A stretch of DNA of 64,000 bases from Erwinia sp039023475 (GCF_039023475.1 NZ_JBCHVB010000001.1:620001-684000); one strand, 5' to 3'; shown: positions 26,360 to 35,642, counted from the stretch's first letter. The notes: a model not told the origin generated them from the sequence alone. Translations and numbers: made by a program.

Positions 26360-27031
26360 ATGTCCTATTCCCGTCCTGTGCTTGCTGCGATTTTTGATAT
26401 GGATGGCCTGCTGATTGACTCAGAGCCGCTGTGGGATCGCGCTGAGATGGACATTTTTTCCACTCTGGAAGTGGATCTTTCCCGTCGTGGCGAACTGCCA
26501 GACACGCTGGGACTGCGCATCGATCAGGTCGTACGGATGTGGTATGAAACGCTGCCCTGGAACGGCCCCAGTCAGCAGGAAGTGACGCAGCGCATCATTA
26601 CCCGGGCGCTGAATCTGGTGCAGGAAACCCGCCCGCTGCTGCCCGGCGTGGAGTCAGCGCTGAAACTCTGCAAGGCGGAAGGCTTAAAAATCGGGCTGGC
26701 CTCTGCTTCTCCGCTGCATATGCTGGAGCACGTGCTGGAGATGTTTAACCTTCGTGACTATTTTGACGCCGTCGTCTCTGCCGAATCACTGCCCTACAGC
26801 AAGCCGCATCCGCAGGTCTATCTTGACGCGGCGGCACAGCTCGGCGTCGATCCGCTTAACTGCGTTGCGCTGGAGGATTCGGTTAACGGTATGATTGCCA
26901 CCAAAGCCGCCCGCATGCGCTCTGTGGTTATTCCCGCACCCGATTTTGCAGATGATGCACGCTGGGCGCTGGCCGACGTCCAGCTCTCCTCTCTGGAGGC
27001 GCTGAGCACGGCCCATCTGCACGGAAAATAG
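26360..27031 (+). CDS. hxpB: HAD-family hexitol phosphatase
   Basis: The 223-residue phosphatase (E. coli YniC/HxpB 222 aa) has HAD motif I IFDMDGLLIDSEP (about 11-23), motif II LASAS (about 115), motif III lysine in SKPHPQVY (about 147) and motif IV LEDSVNG (about 171). It has a helical cap domain. In E. coli it removes phosphate from sugar phosphates such as 2-deoxyglucose 6-phosphate and hexitol phosphates, a detoxifying role. It is a single cytosolic gene, divergent from yniB. Confidence 0.94.
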   Translation: MSYSRPVLAAIFDMDGLLIDSEPLWDRAEMDIFSTLEVDLSRRGELPDTLGLRIDQVVRMWYETLPWNGPSQQEVTQRIITRALNLVQETRPLLPGVESALKLCKAEGLKIGLASASPLHMLEHVLEMFNLRDYFDAVVSAESLPYSKPHPQVYLDAAAQLGVDPLNCVALEDSVNGMIATKAARMRSVVIPAPDFADDARWALADVQLSSLEALSTAHLHGK

Positions 27032-27205
27032 GTAACGGGCCTGCCGGCCGCAGAAAGGGCTGCCGGCAGGGACCGGAATCAATCAGCAGCGCAGTGCCGC
27101 AATGGTTTGCTGACTGTTAAAAACGAAACTGGCAGGGTTAAAACGAACTTTTTATCAGTTTGTTAAAATATTTATCTTTGGTTACAGCGTCACATATTTA
27201 TTCTA

Positions 27206-27239
27206 CTGTATATATCCCCTATACTGGATGGATTGACAG
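27206..27239. promoter_or_regulatory. LexA operator(s) upstream of ydjM
   Basis: CTGGATGGATTGACAG at 27224-27239 keeps the CTG-N10-CAG frame of the SOS box. Just before it CTGTATATAT (27206-27215) is a perfect left half with a poor right half. E. coli ydjM also carries tandem LexA boxes. The sites lie 22-55 bp before the ydjM ATG. Confidence 0.75.
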
Positions 27240-27260
27240 CAATGCAGCCAGGTATTTCCC

Positions 27261-27851
27261 ATGACGGCCGAAGGCCATCTTCTTTTCGCCATCGCCAGCG
27301 CTATTTTTGCCAAACGGGCGGAACTGACCCCCGAACTGGCTAACGGCGACTGGTGGCACGTTGTTCCGGCGACGCTGCTGACCTGCCTGCTGCCCGATAT
27401 CGATCATCCCAAATCGTTTCTCGGTCAGCGGTTCCGCTGGCTCTCGCAGCCCATCGCCCGCGCTTTTGGACACCGCGGATTTACCCACAGTCTGCTGGCG
27501 GTGCTGGGTGGTATTGCGCTGTTCCAGCTCAAGGTCCCTCAGGGCGCGTTTATCCCCGCCGATGCCTTACAGGGCATGGTACTGGGCTACCTTAGCCATA
27601 TCGTGGCCGATATGCTCACGCCTGCGGGCGTTCCGCTGCTCTGGCCCTGCCGCTGGCGGTTCCGCTTTCCCATACTCAGAAGCCAGAATGGGAATCAGCT
27701 TGAGCGTACCCTGTGCCTGATACTGATCGGTTGCGCCCTGTGGTTTCAGCCTGAAATGACGCCTTTTGGCGCCTCAGGCTGGCCTGCGGATATGGTGATC
27801 TGGGTCCAAAACGGGCTTGATCGCCTCATTCCTGCGCAATCCGCTCACTAA
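27261..27851 (+). CDS. ydjM: LexA-regulated YdjM family metal-dependent membrane hydrolase
   Basis: The 196-residue protein (E. coli 196 aa, PF04307) has the metal-ligand motifs GHLLFAIA (about 5-12), LLPDIDHPKS (about 44-53), GHRGFTHS (about 73-80) and LSHIVADMLTPAGVPLLWP (about 113-131) with hydrophobic segments between them. It is an inner-membrane protein of the YfhO/LexA-regulated hydrolase group. Its role in the SOS response is not known. Upstream LexA boxes support damage induction. Confidence 0.93.
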   Translation: MTAEGHLLFAIASAIFAKRAELTPELANGDWWHVVPATLLTCLLPDIDHPKSFLGQRFRWLSQPIARAFGHRGFTHSLLAVLGGIALFQLKVPQGAFIPADALQGMVLGYLSHIVADMLTPAGVPLLWPCRWRFRFPILRSQNGNQLERTLCLILIGCALWFQPEMTPFGASGWPADMVIWVQNGLDRLIPAQSAH

Positions 27852-28014
27852 GCCAGCGGAAAACAGCATTTAGTTATAACCCATTCCATTTGAGTATATA
27901 GCCGCGCAGAAATGAACTGCTACCATGCTGGCACTGCGCGCATTTGCTGCGCGATAAAACTAGATGAAGCGATACGGCGAAGGCAAAATCGCTGTTCTGA
28001 CTGGAGACATGGGG

Positions 28015-29412
28015 ATGAATCTTCCACTACTTGCTAACCTCGCCGCCTTTGTGGCGCTGTTAGTTATTCTCGCGAAAAGCGGCAGCGCAGGCTGGAGCCT
28101 GTCCAAAAAAGTTCTGGTAGGCCTGGTTATTGGCGTACTGTTTGGCCTGGTGCTGCATACTATTTATGGTTCTGACAGCCCGGTTCTGAAAGAGTCGATA
28201 AGCTGGTTTAATATTGTCGGTAATGGCTACGTACAGCTGCTGCAGATGATTGTCATGCCGCTGGTCTTTGTCTCGATCCTGAGTGCCGTGGGCCGTCTGC
28301 ATAACGCGTCCGCACTGGGCAAAATCAGCGTGATGACGATTGGCGTGCTGCTGTTCACCACCGCGATCTCCGCGCTGGTCGGCGTCTTTGTGACCTGGCT
28401 GTTCGACCTTAATGCCAACGGTCTGGTACAGGGCGCGCAGGAAACGGCGCGGCTGGCCGCGTTGCAGACCAATTATGCCGGTAAGGTTGCCGACCTCTCC
28501 ACGCCGCAGCTGCTGCTCTCATTTATTCCTAAAAACCCGTTTGCGGAACTGGCAGGTGCCAGCCCGACCTCAATTATCAGCGTGGTGATTTTCGCCGCCT
28601 TCCTGGGCGTGGCGGCGCTGCATCTGCTGCGTGATGACAAGCCGAAAGGTGAGCGCGTGCTGGCGGCTATCGATGTCCTGCAGTCGTGGGTGATGAAGCT
28701 GGTTCGTCTGATCATGAAGCTGACGCCGTTCGGCGTGATGGCGCTGATGACCAAAGTTGTCGCCAGCTCCAACGTGGCCGACATCGTCAAGCTGGGCGGT
28801 TTTGTGGTCGCCTCCTACCTCGGTCTGGCGATGATGTTTGCCGTACATGCCCTGCTGCTGTCGGTGAATGGCGTCAATCCGAAGCGCTTTTTCCGCAAAG
28901 TCTGGCCGGTGATCACCTTCGCCTTTACCAGCCGTTCAAGCGCCGCCACCATTCCGCTTAACGTGGAAGCACAGACGCGCCGACTGGGCGTGCCGGAGTC
29001 TATCGCCAGCTTCTCCGCCTCGTTTGGCGCCACTATCGGCCAGAACGGCTGTGCAGGACTCTATCCGGCGATGCTGGCGGTGATGGTTGCTCCGACCGTC
29101 GGCATCAACCCCTTCGATCCGCTCTGGATCGCTACGCTGGTGGGCATTGTCACCCTCAGTTCCGCCGGCGTGGCTGGCGTGGGCGGCGGGGCGACCTTCG
29201 CGGCGCTGATTGTGCTGCCCACCATGGGCCTGCCCGTCACGCTGGTGGCGCTGCTGATCTCCATTGAGCCGCTGATCGACATGGGCCGTACGGCGCTGAA
29301 CGTGAACGGATCAATGACGGCCGGTACGCTGACCAGCCAGTGGCTGAAGCAGACCGATAAAGCGTTGCTGAACGCTGATGCTGAACACGACGTTGAGCTT
29401 GCTCACCGCTAA
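28015..29412 (+). CDS. tcyP: L-cystine symporter TcyP
   Basis: The 465-residue member of the dicarboxylate/amino acid:cation symporter family matches E. coli TcyP (YdjN, 463 aa) closely. Family blocks are VQLLQMIVMPLVFVSILSA (about 73-91), the hairpin tip serines FTSRSSAATIPLNVEAQ (about 302-318) and FGATIGQNGCAGLYPAM (about 337-353), and GVGGGATFAAL. It imports cystine (and related sulphur compounds) across the inner membrane. The frame is open from 27964, but ATG 28015 matches the E. coli start and has GGAGA upstream. CysB control is known for the family and was not looked for in detail. Confidence 0.94.
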   Translation: MNLPLLANLAAFVALLVILAKSGSAGWSLSKKVLVGLVIGVLFGLVLHTIYGSDSPVLKESISWFNIVGNGYVQLLQMIVMPLVFVSILSAVGRLHNASALGKISVMTIGVLLFTTAISALVGVFVTWLFDLNANGLVQGAQETARLAALQTNYAGKVADLSTPQLLLSFIPKNPFAELAGASPTSIISVVIFAAFLGVAALHLLRDDKPKGERVLAAIDVLQSWVMKLVRLIMKLTPFGVMALMTKVVASSNVADIVKLGGFVVASYLGLAMMFAVHALLLSVNGVNPKRFFRKVWPVITFAFTSRSSAATIPLNVEAQTRRLGVPESIASFSASFGATIGQNGCAGLYPAMLAVMVAPTVGINPFDPLWIATLVGIVTLSSAGVAGVGGGATFAALIVLPTMGLPVTLVALLISIEPLIDMGRTALNVNGSMTAGTLTSQWLKQTDKALLNADAEHDVELAHR

Positions 29413-29424
29413 CCGCACTTCCGG

Positions 29425-29450
29425 GGCCGGCATCTGCCGGCCTCTTTTTT
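29425..29450 (+). terminator. Terminator of tcyP
   Basis: GGCCGGCA-TC-TGCCGGCC is an 8-bp perfect stem followed by TCTTTTTT, 13 bp after the tcyP stop codon. Confidence 0.9.
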
Positions 29451-29578
29451 GCCCCTCCCGTCATGAATCCTCTTAATTTTAACCTCAACCTGCACTTACC
29501 CCTGCACTTTTCAGGCGTACTGGCCTGACTGTTCTATAGTTATTGCAATCGTAGAACGACTATCAGGAGCAAGTGAAG

Positions 29579-31843
29579 ATGTCGAAAGAAACTGACAATA
29601 AGGAACTGAGCCATAACGCCCCCTCCACCGGACCGGAATCGGCCAAGCCCGGACTCGATTCGCTCGCGCCGGCAGATGGCTCACACAAACCTTCCTCTGA
29701 ACCCACGCCGCCCGGAAAAGAGCCTACCGCACCCGGTAGCCTGAAATCTCCGCAAACGCACAACGCCAAACTTGATGCGCTCGACACCTTCCGCAAGGGC
29801 GGTGAGAATTTCCCACTGACGACCAATCAGGGGACACGCATTGCCGATGACCAGAACTCACTGAAAGCCGGCACCCGCGGCCCGACGCTGCTGGAAGATT
29901 TTATCCTGCGTGAGAAAATCACCCACTTTGACCACGAGCGTATTCCGGAACGCATTGTGCACGCCCGCGGATCGGCAGCCCATGGCTATTTCCAGCCCTA
30001 TCGCGATATGAGCCACCTCACTAAAGCGGATTTTCTGCGCAGCCCTGAGCAGCAGACGCCGGTTTTTGTGCGCTTCTCCACCGTCCAGGGCGGCGCAGGC
30101 TCGGCGGACACGGTTCGTGACATTCGTGGCTTCGCCACCAAGTTTTATACCGATGAAGGCGTGTTTGACCTTGTCGGAAATAATACGCCGGTCTTCTTTA
30201 TTCAGGATGCCCACAAGTTCCCGGACTTCGTGCATGCCGTTAAGCCTGAGCCACACAACGAAATCCCTCAGGGCCAGAGCGCCCACGACACCTTCTGGGA
30301 TTACGTCTCGCTCCAGCCGGAAACGCTGCATAACGTGATATGGGCCATGTCCGATCGCGGCATTCCGCGCAGCTATCGCACCATGGAAGGTTTCGGCATC
30401 CACACCTTCCGCTTTATCAATGCTGAAGGTAAAGCCACCTTCGTCCGCTTCCACTGGAAGCCGGTTGCAGGCAAAGCTTCCCTGCTCTGGGATGAGTCGC
30501 AAAAGCTGACGGGACGCGATCCCGATTTTCACCGTCGTGACCTGTGGGAAGCGATCGAAGCGGGGGATTTCCCGGAATATGAACTGGGTGTACAGCTGAT
30601 CCCGGAAGAGGACGAATTCAAATTTGATTTCGATCTGCTGGATGCCACCAAACTCATTCCTGAGGAGCTGGTGCCGGTTGAGCTGATTGGTAAGATGGTG
30701 CTGAACCGTAATCCGGATAACTTCTTTGCCGAAACCGAGCAGGTAGCCTTCCATCCGGGCCATATCGTGCCGGGAATGGATTTTACCAACGATCCGCTGT
30801 TACAGGGCCGCCTGTTCTCCTATACCGATACGCAGATCAGCCGCCTTGGCGGGCCTAATTTCCATGAAATCCCGATTAACCGCCCGGTTTGCCCTTACCA
30901 TAACTTCCAGCGTCAGGGCATGCACCGGATGGATATCGACACCAATCCGGCTAACTATGAGCCGAATTCCATCAATGATAATTGGCCTCGTGAAACGCCT
31001 CCTTCCCCGCATCGCGGCGGATTTGAGAGCTATCAGGAGCGTATTGAAGGGCATAAGGTGCGCGAGCGCAGCCCTTCATTCGGCGAATATTATTCCCAGC
31101 CGCGCCTGTTCTGGAACAGCCAGACGCCGGTTGAGCAGCAGCACATCATTGACGCCTTCTCTTTTGAGCTGAGCAAAGTGGCCCGCGCCTATATTCGCGA
31201 GCGCGTGGTGGATCATCTGGTGCATATCGACGTATCGCTCGCCAACGGCGTGGCGGAAAATCTGGGCATCGCCCTGTCGGACGAGAAAATGCATACCGCG
31301 CCGCCGAAGGATGTAAACGGCCTGAAAAAGGATGCCAGCCTGAGCCTGTACGCGATCCCAAGCGGTTCCATCAAGGGACGCCAGGTCGCCCTGCTGCTCA
31401 GTGACGGGGTTGTGGCGGCGGATGTCCTCGCTATCCTGCAAGAGCTTAAGGCGCAGGGCGTGCACGCCAAGCTGCTGGCGAAGCATATGGGTCAGGTCCG
31501 CGCGGATGACGGTTCGGATCTGCCCATTGACGCCACCTTCAGCGGGCTGCCTTCGCTGACTTTCGATGCGGTCATCGTACCGGACGGCAATATAGATGCC
31601 CTGCTGCTGAACGGCGACGCCTGCTACTTCCTGCTGGAAGCCTACAAGCACCTTAAGGTGATTGGTCTGAGTGGCGATGCGCGACGCTTTAAGCCGCAGT
31701 TTGGCCTGGGCGACAGCGATCGTGAAGAAGGCATCGTGGAAGACAGCAAGGCGGAAGGCGTGCTGATGAGCGAATTCCTTTCCGCCATGGGCGCGCACCG
31801 GATCTGGTCACGCAGCCAGAAGGCGCTAAGCGTCCCGGCATAA
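29579..31843 (+). CDS. katE: Monofunctional catalase HPII
   Basis: The 754-residue large-subunit catalase (E. coli HPII 753 aa) has a long N-terminal arm, the haem-pocket HARGSAAHG with catalytic His (about 127-135), the Asn in LVGNNTPVFF, the proximal haem tyrosine in FSYTDTQISRLGGP (about 411-424), and a C-terminal class I glutamine-amidotransferase-like domain (about 600-754; SLYAIPSGSIKGRQVALLLS). It destroys hydrogen peroxide in stationary phase. A GTG at 29573 is also in frame, but AGGAG lies only 3 nt before it and 9 nt before ATG 29579, so ATG is preferred. cedA, the E. coli neighbour, is absent. Confidence 0.97.
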   Translation: MSKETDNKELSHNAPSTGPESAKPGLDSLAPADGSHKPSSEPTPPGKEPTAPGSLKSPQTHNAKLDALDTFRKGGENFPLTTNQGTRIADDQNSLKAGTRGPTLLEDFILREKITHFDHERIPERIVHARGSAAHGYFQPYRDMSHLTKADFLRSPEQQTPVFVRFSTVQGGAGSADTVRDIRGFATKFYTDEGVFDLVGNNTPVFFIQDAHKFPDFVHAVKPEPHNEIPQGQSAHDTFWDYVSLQPETLHNVIWAMSDRGIPRSYRTMEGFGIHTFRFINAEGKATFVRFHWKPVAGKASLLWDESQKLTGRDPDFHRRDLWEAIEAGDFPEYELGVQLIPEEDEFKFDFDLLDATKLIPEELVPVELIGKMVLNRNPDNFFAETEQVAFHPGHIVPGMDFTNDPLLQGRLFSYTDTQISRLGGPNFHEIPINRPVCPYHNFQRQGMHRMDIDTNPANYEPNSINDNWPRETPPSPHRGGFESYQERIEGHKVRERSPSFGEYYSQPRLFWNSQTPVEQQHIIDAFSFELSKVARAYIRERVVDHLVHIDVSLANGVAENLGIALSDEKMHTAPPKDVNGLKKDASLSLYAIPSGSIKGRQVALLLSDGVVAADVLAILQELKAQGVHAKLLAKHMGQVRADDGSDLPIDATFSGLPSLTFDAVIVPDGNIDALLLNGDACYFLLEAYKHLKVIGLSGDARRFKPQFGLGDSDREEGIVEDSKAEGVLMSEFLSAMGAHRIWSRSQKALSVPA

Positions 31844-31866
31844 CCCTTCTTGCGGGTTGAGCCATT

Positions 31867-31903
31867 AAGGTGTGGCAGAGCAGGTTTAGCTGCCACACCT
31901 TTC
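31867..31903 (+). terminator. Terminator downstream of katE
   Basis: AAGGTGTGGCAG and CTGCCACACCTT form a 12-bp perfect stem with an 11-nt loop, 24 bp after the katE stop; the T-run is short (TTTC). Confidence 0.75.
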
Positions 31904-32084
31904 ACCATAAAAGGCCATCACCCCCTCCTCACCGCAAATCGCATCAAACTTCCCGCCCGATTCTGTCACCTGTCTCACTCTCTTACTATTGCAATAACAG
32001 GTATCGACCTTCCTTCTCAATAGGTAAAACGGTACGTGATAAATGCTGCGACTTTATAAATCCCACAGCGCAGGAGCCGTTAAC

Positions 32085-32219
32085 ATGGCAGTGAGGCATA
32101 GTGAAGACTTGAAGGAAGATTACTCTGGGACGTTAATAAAGGAATTACTCTTACGGGGAAACAGAATGGTGATTATCAGGCGTGGGGATTATCCGGATGG
32201 GCGACACAAAAGAGAATGA
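32085..32219 (+). CDS. Small uncharacterised ORF, 44 codons
   Basis: The ATG at 32085 follows CAGGAG at a good 9-nt spacing and opens a 44-residue frame (MAVRHSEDLKEDYSGTLIKE ... VIIRRGDYPDGRHKRE) ending at TGA. It is highly charged (about 8 Arg, 5 Lys, 6 Asp/Glu) with no signal peptide or membrane segment. I do not recognise it. It lies alone in a 451-bp gap between katE and osmE, upstream of the osmE terminator. The composition and ribosome site look real, but a chance frame cannot be excluded without conservation data. Confidence 0.45.
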   Translation: MAVRHSEDLKEDYSGTLIKELLLRGNRMVIIRRGDYPDGRHKRE

Positions 32220-32233
32220 AAAGGAAAAACAGT

Positions 32234-32266
32234 AAAAAACCCGCCGGCGCATGCGCTGACGGGTTC
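32234..32266 (-). terminator. Terminator of osmE
   Basis: On the minus strand AACCCG-TCA-GCGC-AT-GCGC-CGG-CGGGTT is an interrupted GC stem followed by TTTTTTA, 29 bp after the osmE stop codon. Confidence 0.8.
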
Positions 32267-32294
32267 TGATAATAACGTCGTTACTGCTGGCAGA

Positions 32295-32630
32295 TTACTG
32301 AGCGGCCTGCGGATCGGTATCGTAGTCTTTACAGCTCTGGAAGCCGTAGTTCATCACGCGACCCGTATCGCTGTAGCTGACGAAATAGGTCTGAGCCTTG
32401 CCGTCGCGCTCACCCAGAACGTAGGTCTGGCAGGTGCCGCGGGCATGAACCATGGTTACTTCGGTGGAGGCCGGGCCGGCGATTTCACGCACCTGCTCAC
32501 GGGTCATGCCTTTTTTCACATCCTGCACGACGGGTTTGGTCACGTAGCTTTCAGCACGATCGTATGCAGTACAGCCAGACAATACGGCCAGCGCCACCGC
32601 AGCACCAAGAAATCCTGTTACTTTATTCAT
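32295..32630 (-). CDS. osmE: Osmotically inducible lipoprotein OsmE
   Basis: The 111-residue lipoprotein (E. coli 112 aa) has a lipobox LSGC (Cys about 20) and a SmpA/BamE-like fold: VQDVKKGMTREQVREIAGPA (about 36-55), HARGTCQTYVLGERDGKAQT. It is predicted to be outer-membrane lipid-anchored. The frame is open to 32645, but the ATG at 32630 has GAGGA at 9 nt. In E. coli it is induced by high osmolarity and in stationary phase; nothing here tests that. Confidence 0.94.
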   Translation of the reverse strand: MNKVTGFLGAAVALAVLSGCTAYDRAESYVTKPVVQDVKKGMTREQVREIAGPASTEVTMVHARGTCQTYVLGERDGKAQTYFVSYSDTGRVMNYGFQSCKDYDTDPQAAQ

Positions 32631-32811
32631 GTTTTTATTCCTCATTGATTGTCCATGTGGCGTTAAGCCTGGAACATAAGTGGCAATTATTCAACTTTGT
32701 AACGAAAAAATTCCTTTACCAACATCCACTTTAAGACTTTTTACGCATTTACGGACAGGTCAGCGGCCATGCGTGCTCAGGCCGGCATCTGCGCTGCCGC
32801 ACGAAAAACGC

Positions 32812-32869
32812 TTTTCATTTTCCGTCGCCGCTTTATACTGCGCGCATTGAGAATGAACGTTCACTCTCA
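32812..32869 (+). promoter_or_regulatory. Promoter and probable operator of the TetR-MFS pair
   Basis: TTTTCA (32812-32817) and TATACT (32834-32839), 16 bp apart, form a plausible sigma-70 promoter. Just downstream, 32848-32869 is a 22-bp palindrome with one mismatched pair: TGAGAATGAAC and GTTCACTCTCA, centred on GAACGTTC. A symmetric site over the start point is typical of self-repressing TetR-family regulators with TGAAC-GTTCA operators. Confidence 0.7.
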
Positions 32870-32921
32870 GTTTTTTACCCCGCGAAGAGTACGCGGCATG
32901 TCGCGTAATAAGGTGAGGATT

Positions 32922-33503
32922 ATGACGTCTAACGAAGCCCGGGATGCCAGGCACCAACAGCGTCAGGATGAGATTATCCGCGCGGCCAGGCGCTGCTTTC
33001 GCCGGGAAGGTTTTCACGGTGCCAGCATGGCGCGGCTGGCTGAAGAGGCTCGCCTGAGCGTGGGCCAGATCTATCGCTACTTTATCAACAAAGAAGCGAT
33101 TATCGAGGAGATCGTCAGGCGCATTATTGATGCCCGCCTGGTTCACATGGAAGAGGCCGCGTCCACCGCCAACCTGCCACGACTGCTGGCCTCGCGCACG
33201 CTGCATCCTGAAGAGGATGACGCCCTGATGCTGGAGGTGGCCGCAGAAGCCACCCGCAATCCGGTGGTGGCCCGTATGCTGGTCGATGCCGACGAGCGTA
33301 TGTTTACCCGGGCCTGCCTCAACGTTAAAAAAGCGCATCCTGCGCTCAGTGATGAACGCGTCAGGACCGGCGTGGAGCTGCTTGCCGCGCTGATTGAAGG
33401 CACCTCATTTCGCCGGCTGGCGCCGCAGAAAGCGTCGCCAGATCAGCTTTGCACCCTTTACCAACAACTTATCGAACAACTTTTTAAGACAGAGGATTCA
33501 TGA
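32922..33503 (+). CDS. TetR/AcrR family repressor of the adjacent efflux gene
   Basis: The 193-residue regulator has an N-terminal HTH: RQDEIIRAARRCFRREGFHG then SMARLAEEARLSVGQIYRYFINKEAI (residues about 15-65, helix-turn-helix at 35-54). The C-terminal ligand domain (about 70-190) is helical and shares no motif I can link to a ligand. The ATG at 32922 has AAGGTGAGG upstream; the longer frame to 32769 runs through the promoter and operator and is rejected. Its stop overlaps the start of the MFS gene (ATGA), so the two are co-expressed. Insertion between osmE and nadE is not seen in E. coli. Confidence 0.9.
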   Translation: MTSNEARDARHQQRQDEIIRAARRCFRREGFHGASMARLAEEARLSVGQIYRYFINKEAIIEEIVRRIIDARLVHMEEAASTANLPRLLASRTLHPEEDDALMLEVAAEATRNPVVARMLVDADERMFTRACLNVKKAHPALSDERVRTGVELLAALIEGTSFRRLAPQKASPDQLCTLYQQLIEQLFKTEDS

Positions 33504-34693
33504 CACCTGCACAACCTGTCCGCTTTGGTTATGCCATTACGCTCGGTCTGCTTGCCGCGCTTGGCCCGCTATGCATCGACCTGTACCTGCCCGCCCTGCC
33601 GGGACTCGCTCAGGATCTCAATACGCCCACCGCTACCGCGCAGCTCAGTCTGACGGCGGGGCTGCTGGGACTGGGACTCGGCCAGCTTATCTTCGGCCCG
33701 ATGAGCGATAAGTTTGGCCGTATTAATCCCCTGCTGCTTTCGCTGTTCCTGCTGCTGATCGCCTCCGTCGGTTGCGCAATGGCGCAGGACATTAACCAGC
33801 TGCTGCTGGCACGCCTGTTCCAGGGCCTGTCAGGCGCGGGCGGTGCTGTATTATCGCGGGCGATTGCGCGTGATATGTACAGCGGGCACGATCTGACCCG
33901 TTTCTTCGCCCTTCTGATGCTGGTCAACGGTCTGGCCCCCATCGCCGCGCCGGTGATGGGCGGCGCGCTGATGGCAGTGCTCGACTGGCGCGGTCTGTTT
34001 ATGGTGATTGCGGTCATTGCCGTACTGCTGTTTGTGCTGTCCCGGCTTAAGCTTCATGAAACGCTGCCGCCGGAACGGCGCAGCAAAGGCTCCGTGTTGT
34101 CCGCATGGGCGGCGCTGGGCCAGATCGTGATACATCGCCCCTTTATGGGTTTCTGCCTCACCCAGGGCTTTATGATGTCCGGGATGTTTGCCTACATTGG
34201 CGCCTCACCCTTTGTTTTGCAGGAGATTTACAGCCTGTCGCCCCAGGCGTTCAGCTTCTGCTTTGCGGCCAACGGCATCGGGCTTATCCTGGCCTCGCAG
34301 ATTAGCGCCAGACTCAGTCCGCTCTGGGGTGAATATCGGGTACTTAAAGGCGCGCTGACGCTGGCATTCGTCTCCTCCGGCAGCCTGCTGATTGCGGGAC
34401 TGACCGGCGCGGCGCTACCGGTTGTGCTGGTCACCCTCTTCTTCAGCGTGGCCAGCAATGGGGCGGTTGGGGTTGCCGCCGCTTCGCTTGCGATGCAGAG
34501 CCAGGGCCACCGGGCGGGCAGCGCCTCGGCGGTGATGGGCGTGACGATGTTTACGCTTGGCGGCATCGCCGTGCCGATTACCGGCATTGGCGGCACCTCG
34601 GTACTGACGATGACCCTGACTATCTTTGGCTGCTATATGCTGGCGATCGCGATGTTTGCCCTGCTGGCAAAAAAACCGGAACAGGCTGAATAA
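33500..34693 (+). CDS. Bcr/CflA family multidrug efflux MFS transporter
   Basis: The 397-residue 12-TM transporter has motif A GQLIFGPMSDKFGR (about 62-75) and the Bcr/CflA feature DLYLPALPGLAQDL (about 29-42), plus LFQGLSGAGGAVLSRAIARDM (residues 98-118, split here as LFQGLSGAGG and AIARDM). It is an inner-membrane drug:H+ antiporter, substrates unknown (relatives export bicyclomycin, chloramphenicol, sulphonamides). Its start overlaps the TetR gene stop by 4 bp; drug-induced expression through that repressor is inferred. Confidence 0.9.
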   Translation: MTPAQPVRFGYAITLGLLAALGPLCIDLYLPALPGLAQDLNTPTATAQLSLTAGLLGLGLGQLIFGPMSDKFGRINPLLLSLFLLLIASVGCAMAQDINQLLLARLFQGLSGAGGAVLSRAIARDMYSGHDLTRFFALLMLVNGLAPIAAPVMGGALMAVLDWRGLFMVIAVIAVLLFVLSRLKLHETLPPERRSKGSVLSAWAALGQIVIHRPFMGFCLTQGFMMSGMFAYIGASPFVLQEIYSLSPQAFSFCFAANGIGLILASQISARLSPLWGEYRVLKGALTLAFVSSGSLLIAGLTGAALPVVLVTLFFSVASNGAVGVAAASLAMQSQGHRAGSASAVMGVTMFTLGGIAVPITGIGGTSVLTMTLTIFGCYMLAIAMFALLAKKPEQAE

Positions 34694-34814
34694 GCGTTAA
34701 AGGCGCGCGAACAGCTTGATTGAAACTTGTTGTTTGCCGCCAGGCGCGTTAGTTTTAATGCAGAGGTTTTCGCCCCTGCCGCCTGCAACAGGCGCTGAAT
34801 CTGAGGAGAGGTAA

Positions 34815-35642
34815 ATGGCACTGCAACAGGAAATTATCGACGCGCTGGGCGTTAAGCCCACGATTGACGTCAGCCAGGAAATCCGTACCAGCGTTGATTT
34901 TTTAAAGGCCTATCTTAAAAAGCATTCCTTTATCCGCTCGCTGGTACTGGGTATCAGCGGCGGGCAGGATTCGACCCTGGCCGGTAAGCTCAGCCAGATG
35001 GCTATCAGCGAACTGCGCGAAGAGACAGGTAATGCCGATTATCAGTTTATTGCTGTCCGCCTGCCCCACGGCGTACAGGCTGATGAACAGGATTGTCAGG
35101 ATGCGCTGGATTTCATCAAGGCTGACCGCGTGCTGACCGTGAATATCAAAGAAGCGGTGCTGGCCAGCGAGAAAGCGCTGCGGGAAGCCGGAGTGGAACT
35201 TTCTGATTTCGTTCGCGGTAACGAAAAGGCCCGTGAGCGCATGAAGGCGCAGTACAGCATCGCCGGTATGACCTCGGGCCTGGTGGTGGGTACCGATCAC
35301 GCCGCTGAGGCGGTAACCGGCTTCTTCACCAAATATGGCGACGGCGGAACCGACATTAACCCGCTCTTCCGCCTGAACAAAGGCCAGGGGAAGCAGCTGC
35401 TGAAAGCGCTGGGTTGTCCTGAACATCTCTACCTTAAGCATCCTACAGCAGATCTCGAAGATGATCGGCCAGGCCTTCAGGACGAAGTGGCGCTTGGCGT
35501 AACCTACGAGATGATTGACCAGTACTTGGAAGGGAAAACGGTTGATGAATCTGCGGCAAAGGTGATCGAAGGCTGGTATCTGAAGACGGAACACAAACGC
35601 CGTCCGCCGGTAACCGTTTTTGATGATTTCTGGAAAAGATAA
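34815..35642 (+). CDS. nadE: Ammonia-dependent NAD synthetase
   Basis: The 275-residue enzyme (E. coli 275 aa) makes NAD from deamido-NAD, ATP and ammonia, the last step of NAD synthesis. The P-loop-like PPi site LGISGGQDSTLAGKL (about 44-58) and the NAD-binding VGTDHAAEAVTGFFTKYGDGG (about 157-177, given by its ends VGTDHAAE and TKYGDGG) are intact, with TADLEDDRPGLQDE near 211. No glutaminase domain is present. GAGGAGAGGT precedes the ATG. Confidence 0.98.
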   Translation: MALQQEIIDALGVKPTIDVSQEIRTSVDFLKAYLKKHSFIRSLVLGISGGQDSTLAGKLSQMAISELREETGNADYQFIAVRLPHGVQADEQDCQDALDFIKADRVLTVNIKEAVLASEKALREAGVELSDFVRGNEKARERMKAQYSIAGMTSGLVVGTDHAAEAVTGFFTKYGDGGTDINPLFRLNKGQGKQLLKALGCPEHLYLKHPTADLEDDRPGLQDEVALGVTYEMIDQYLEGKTVDESAAKVIEGWYLKTEHKRRPPVTVFDDFWKR

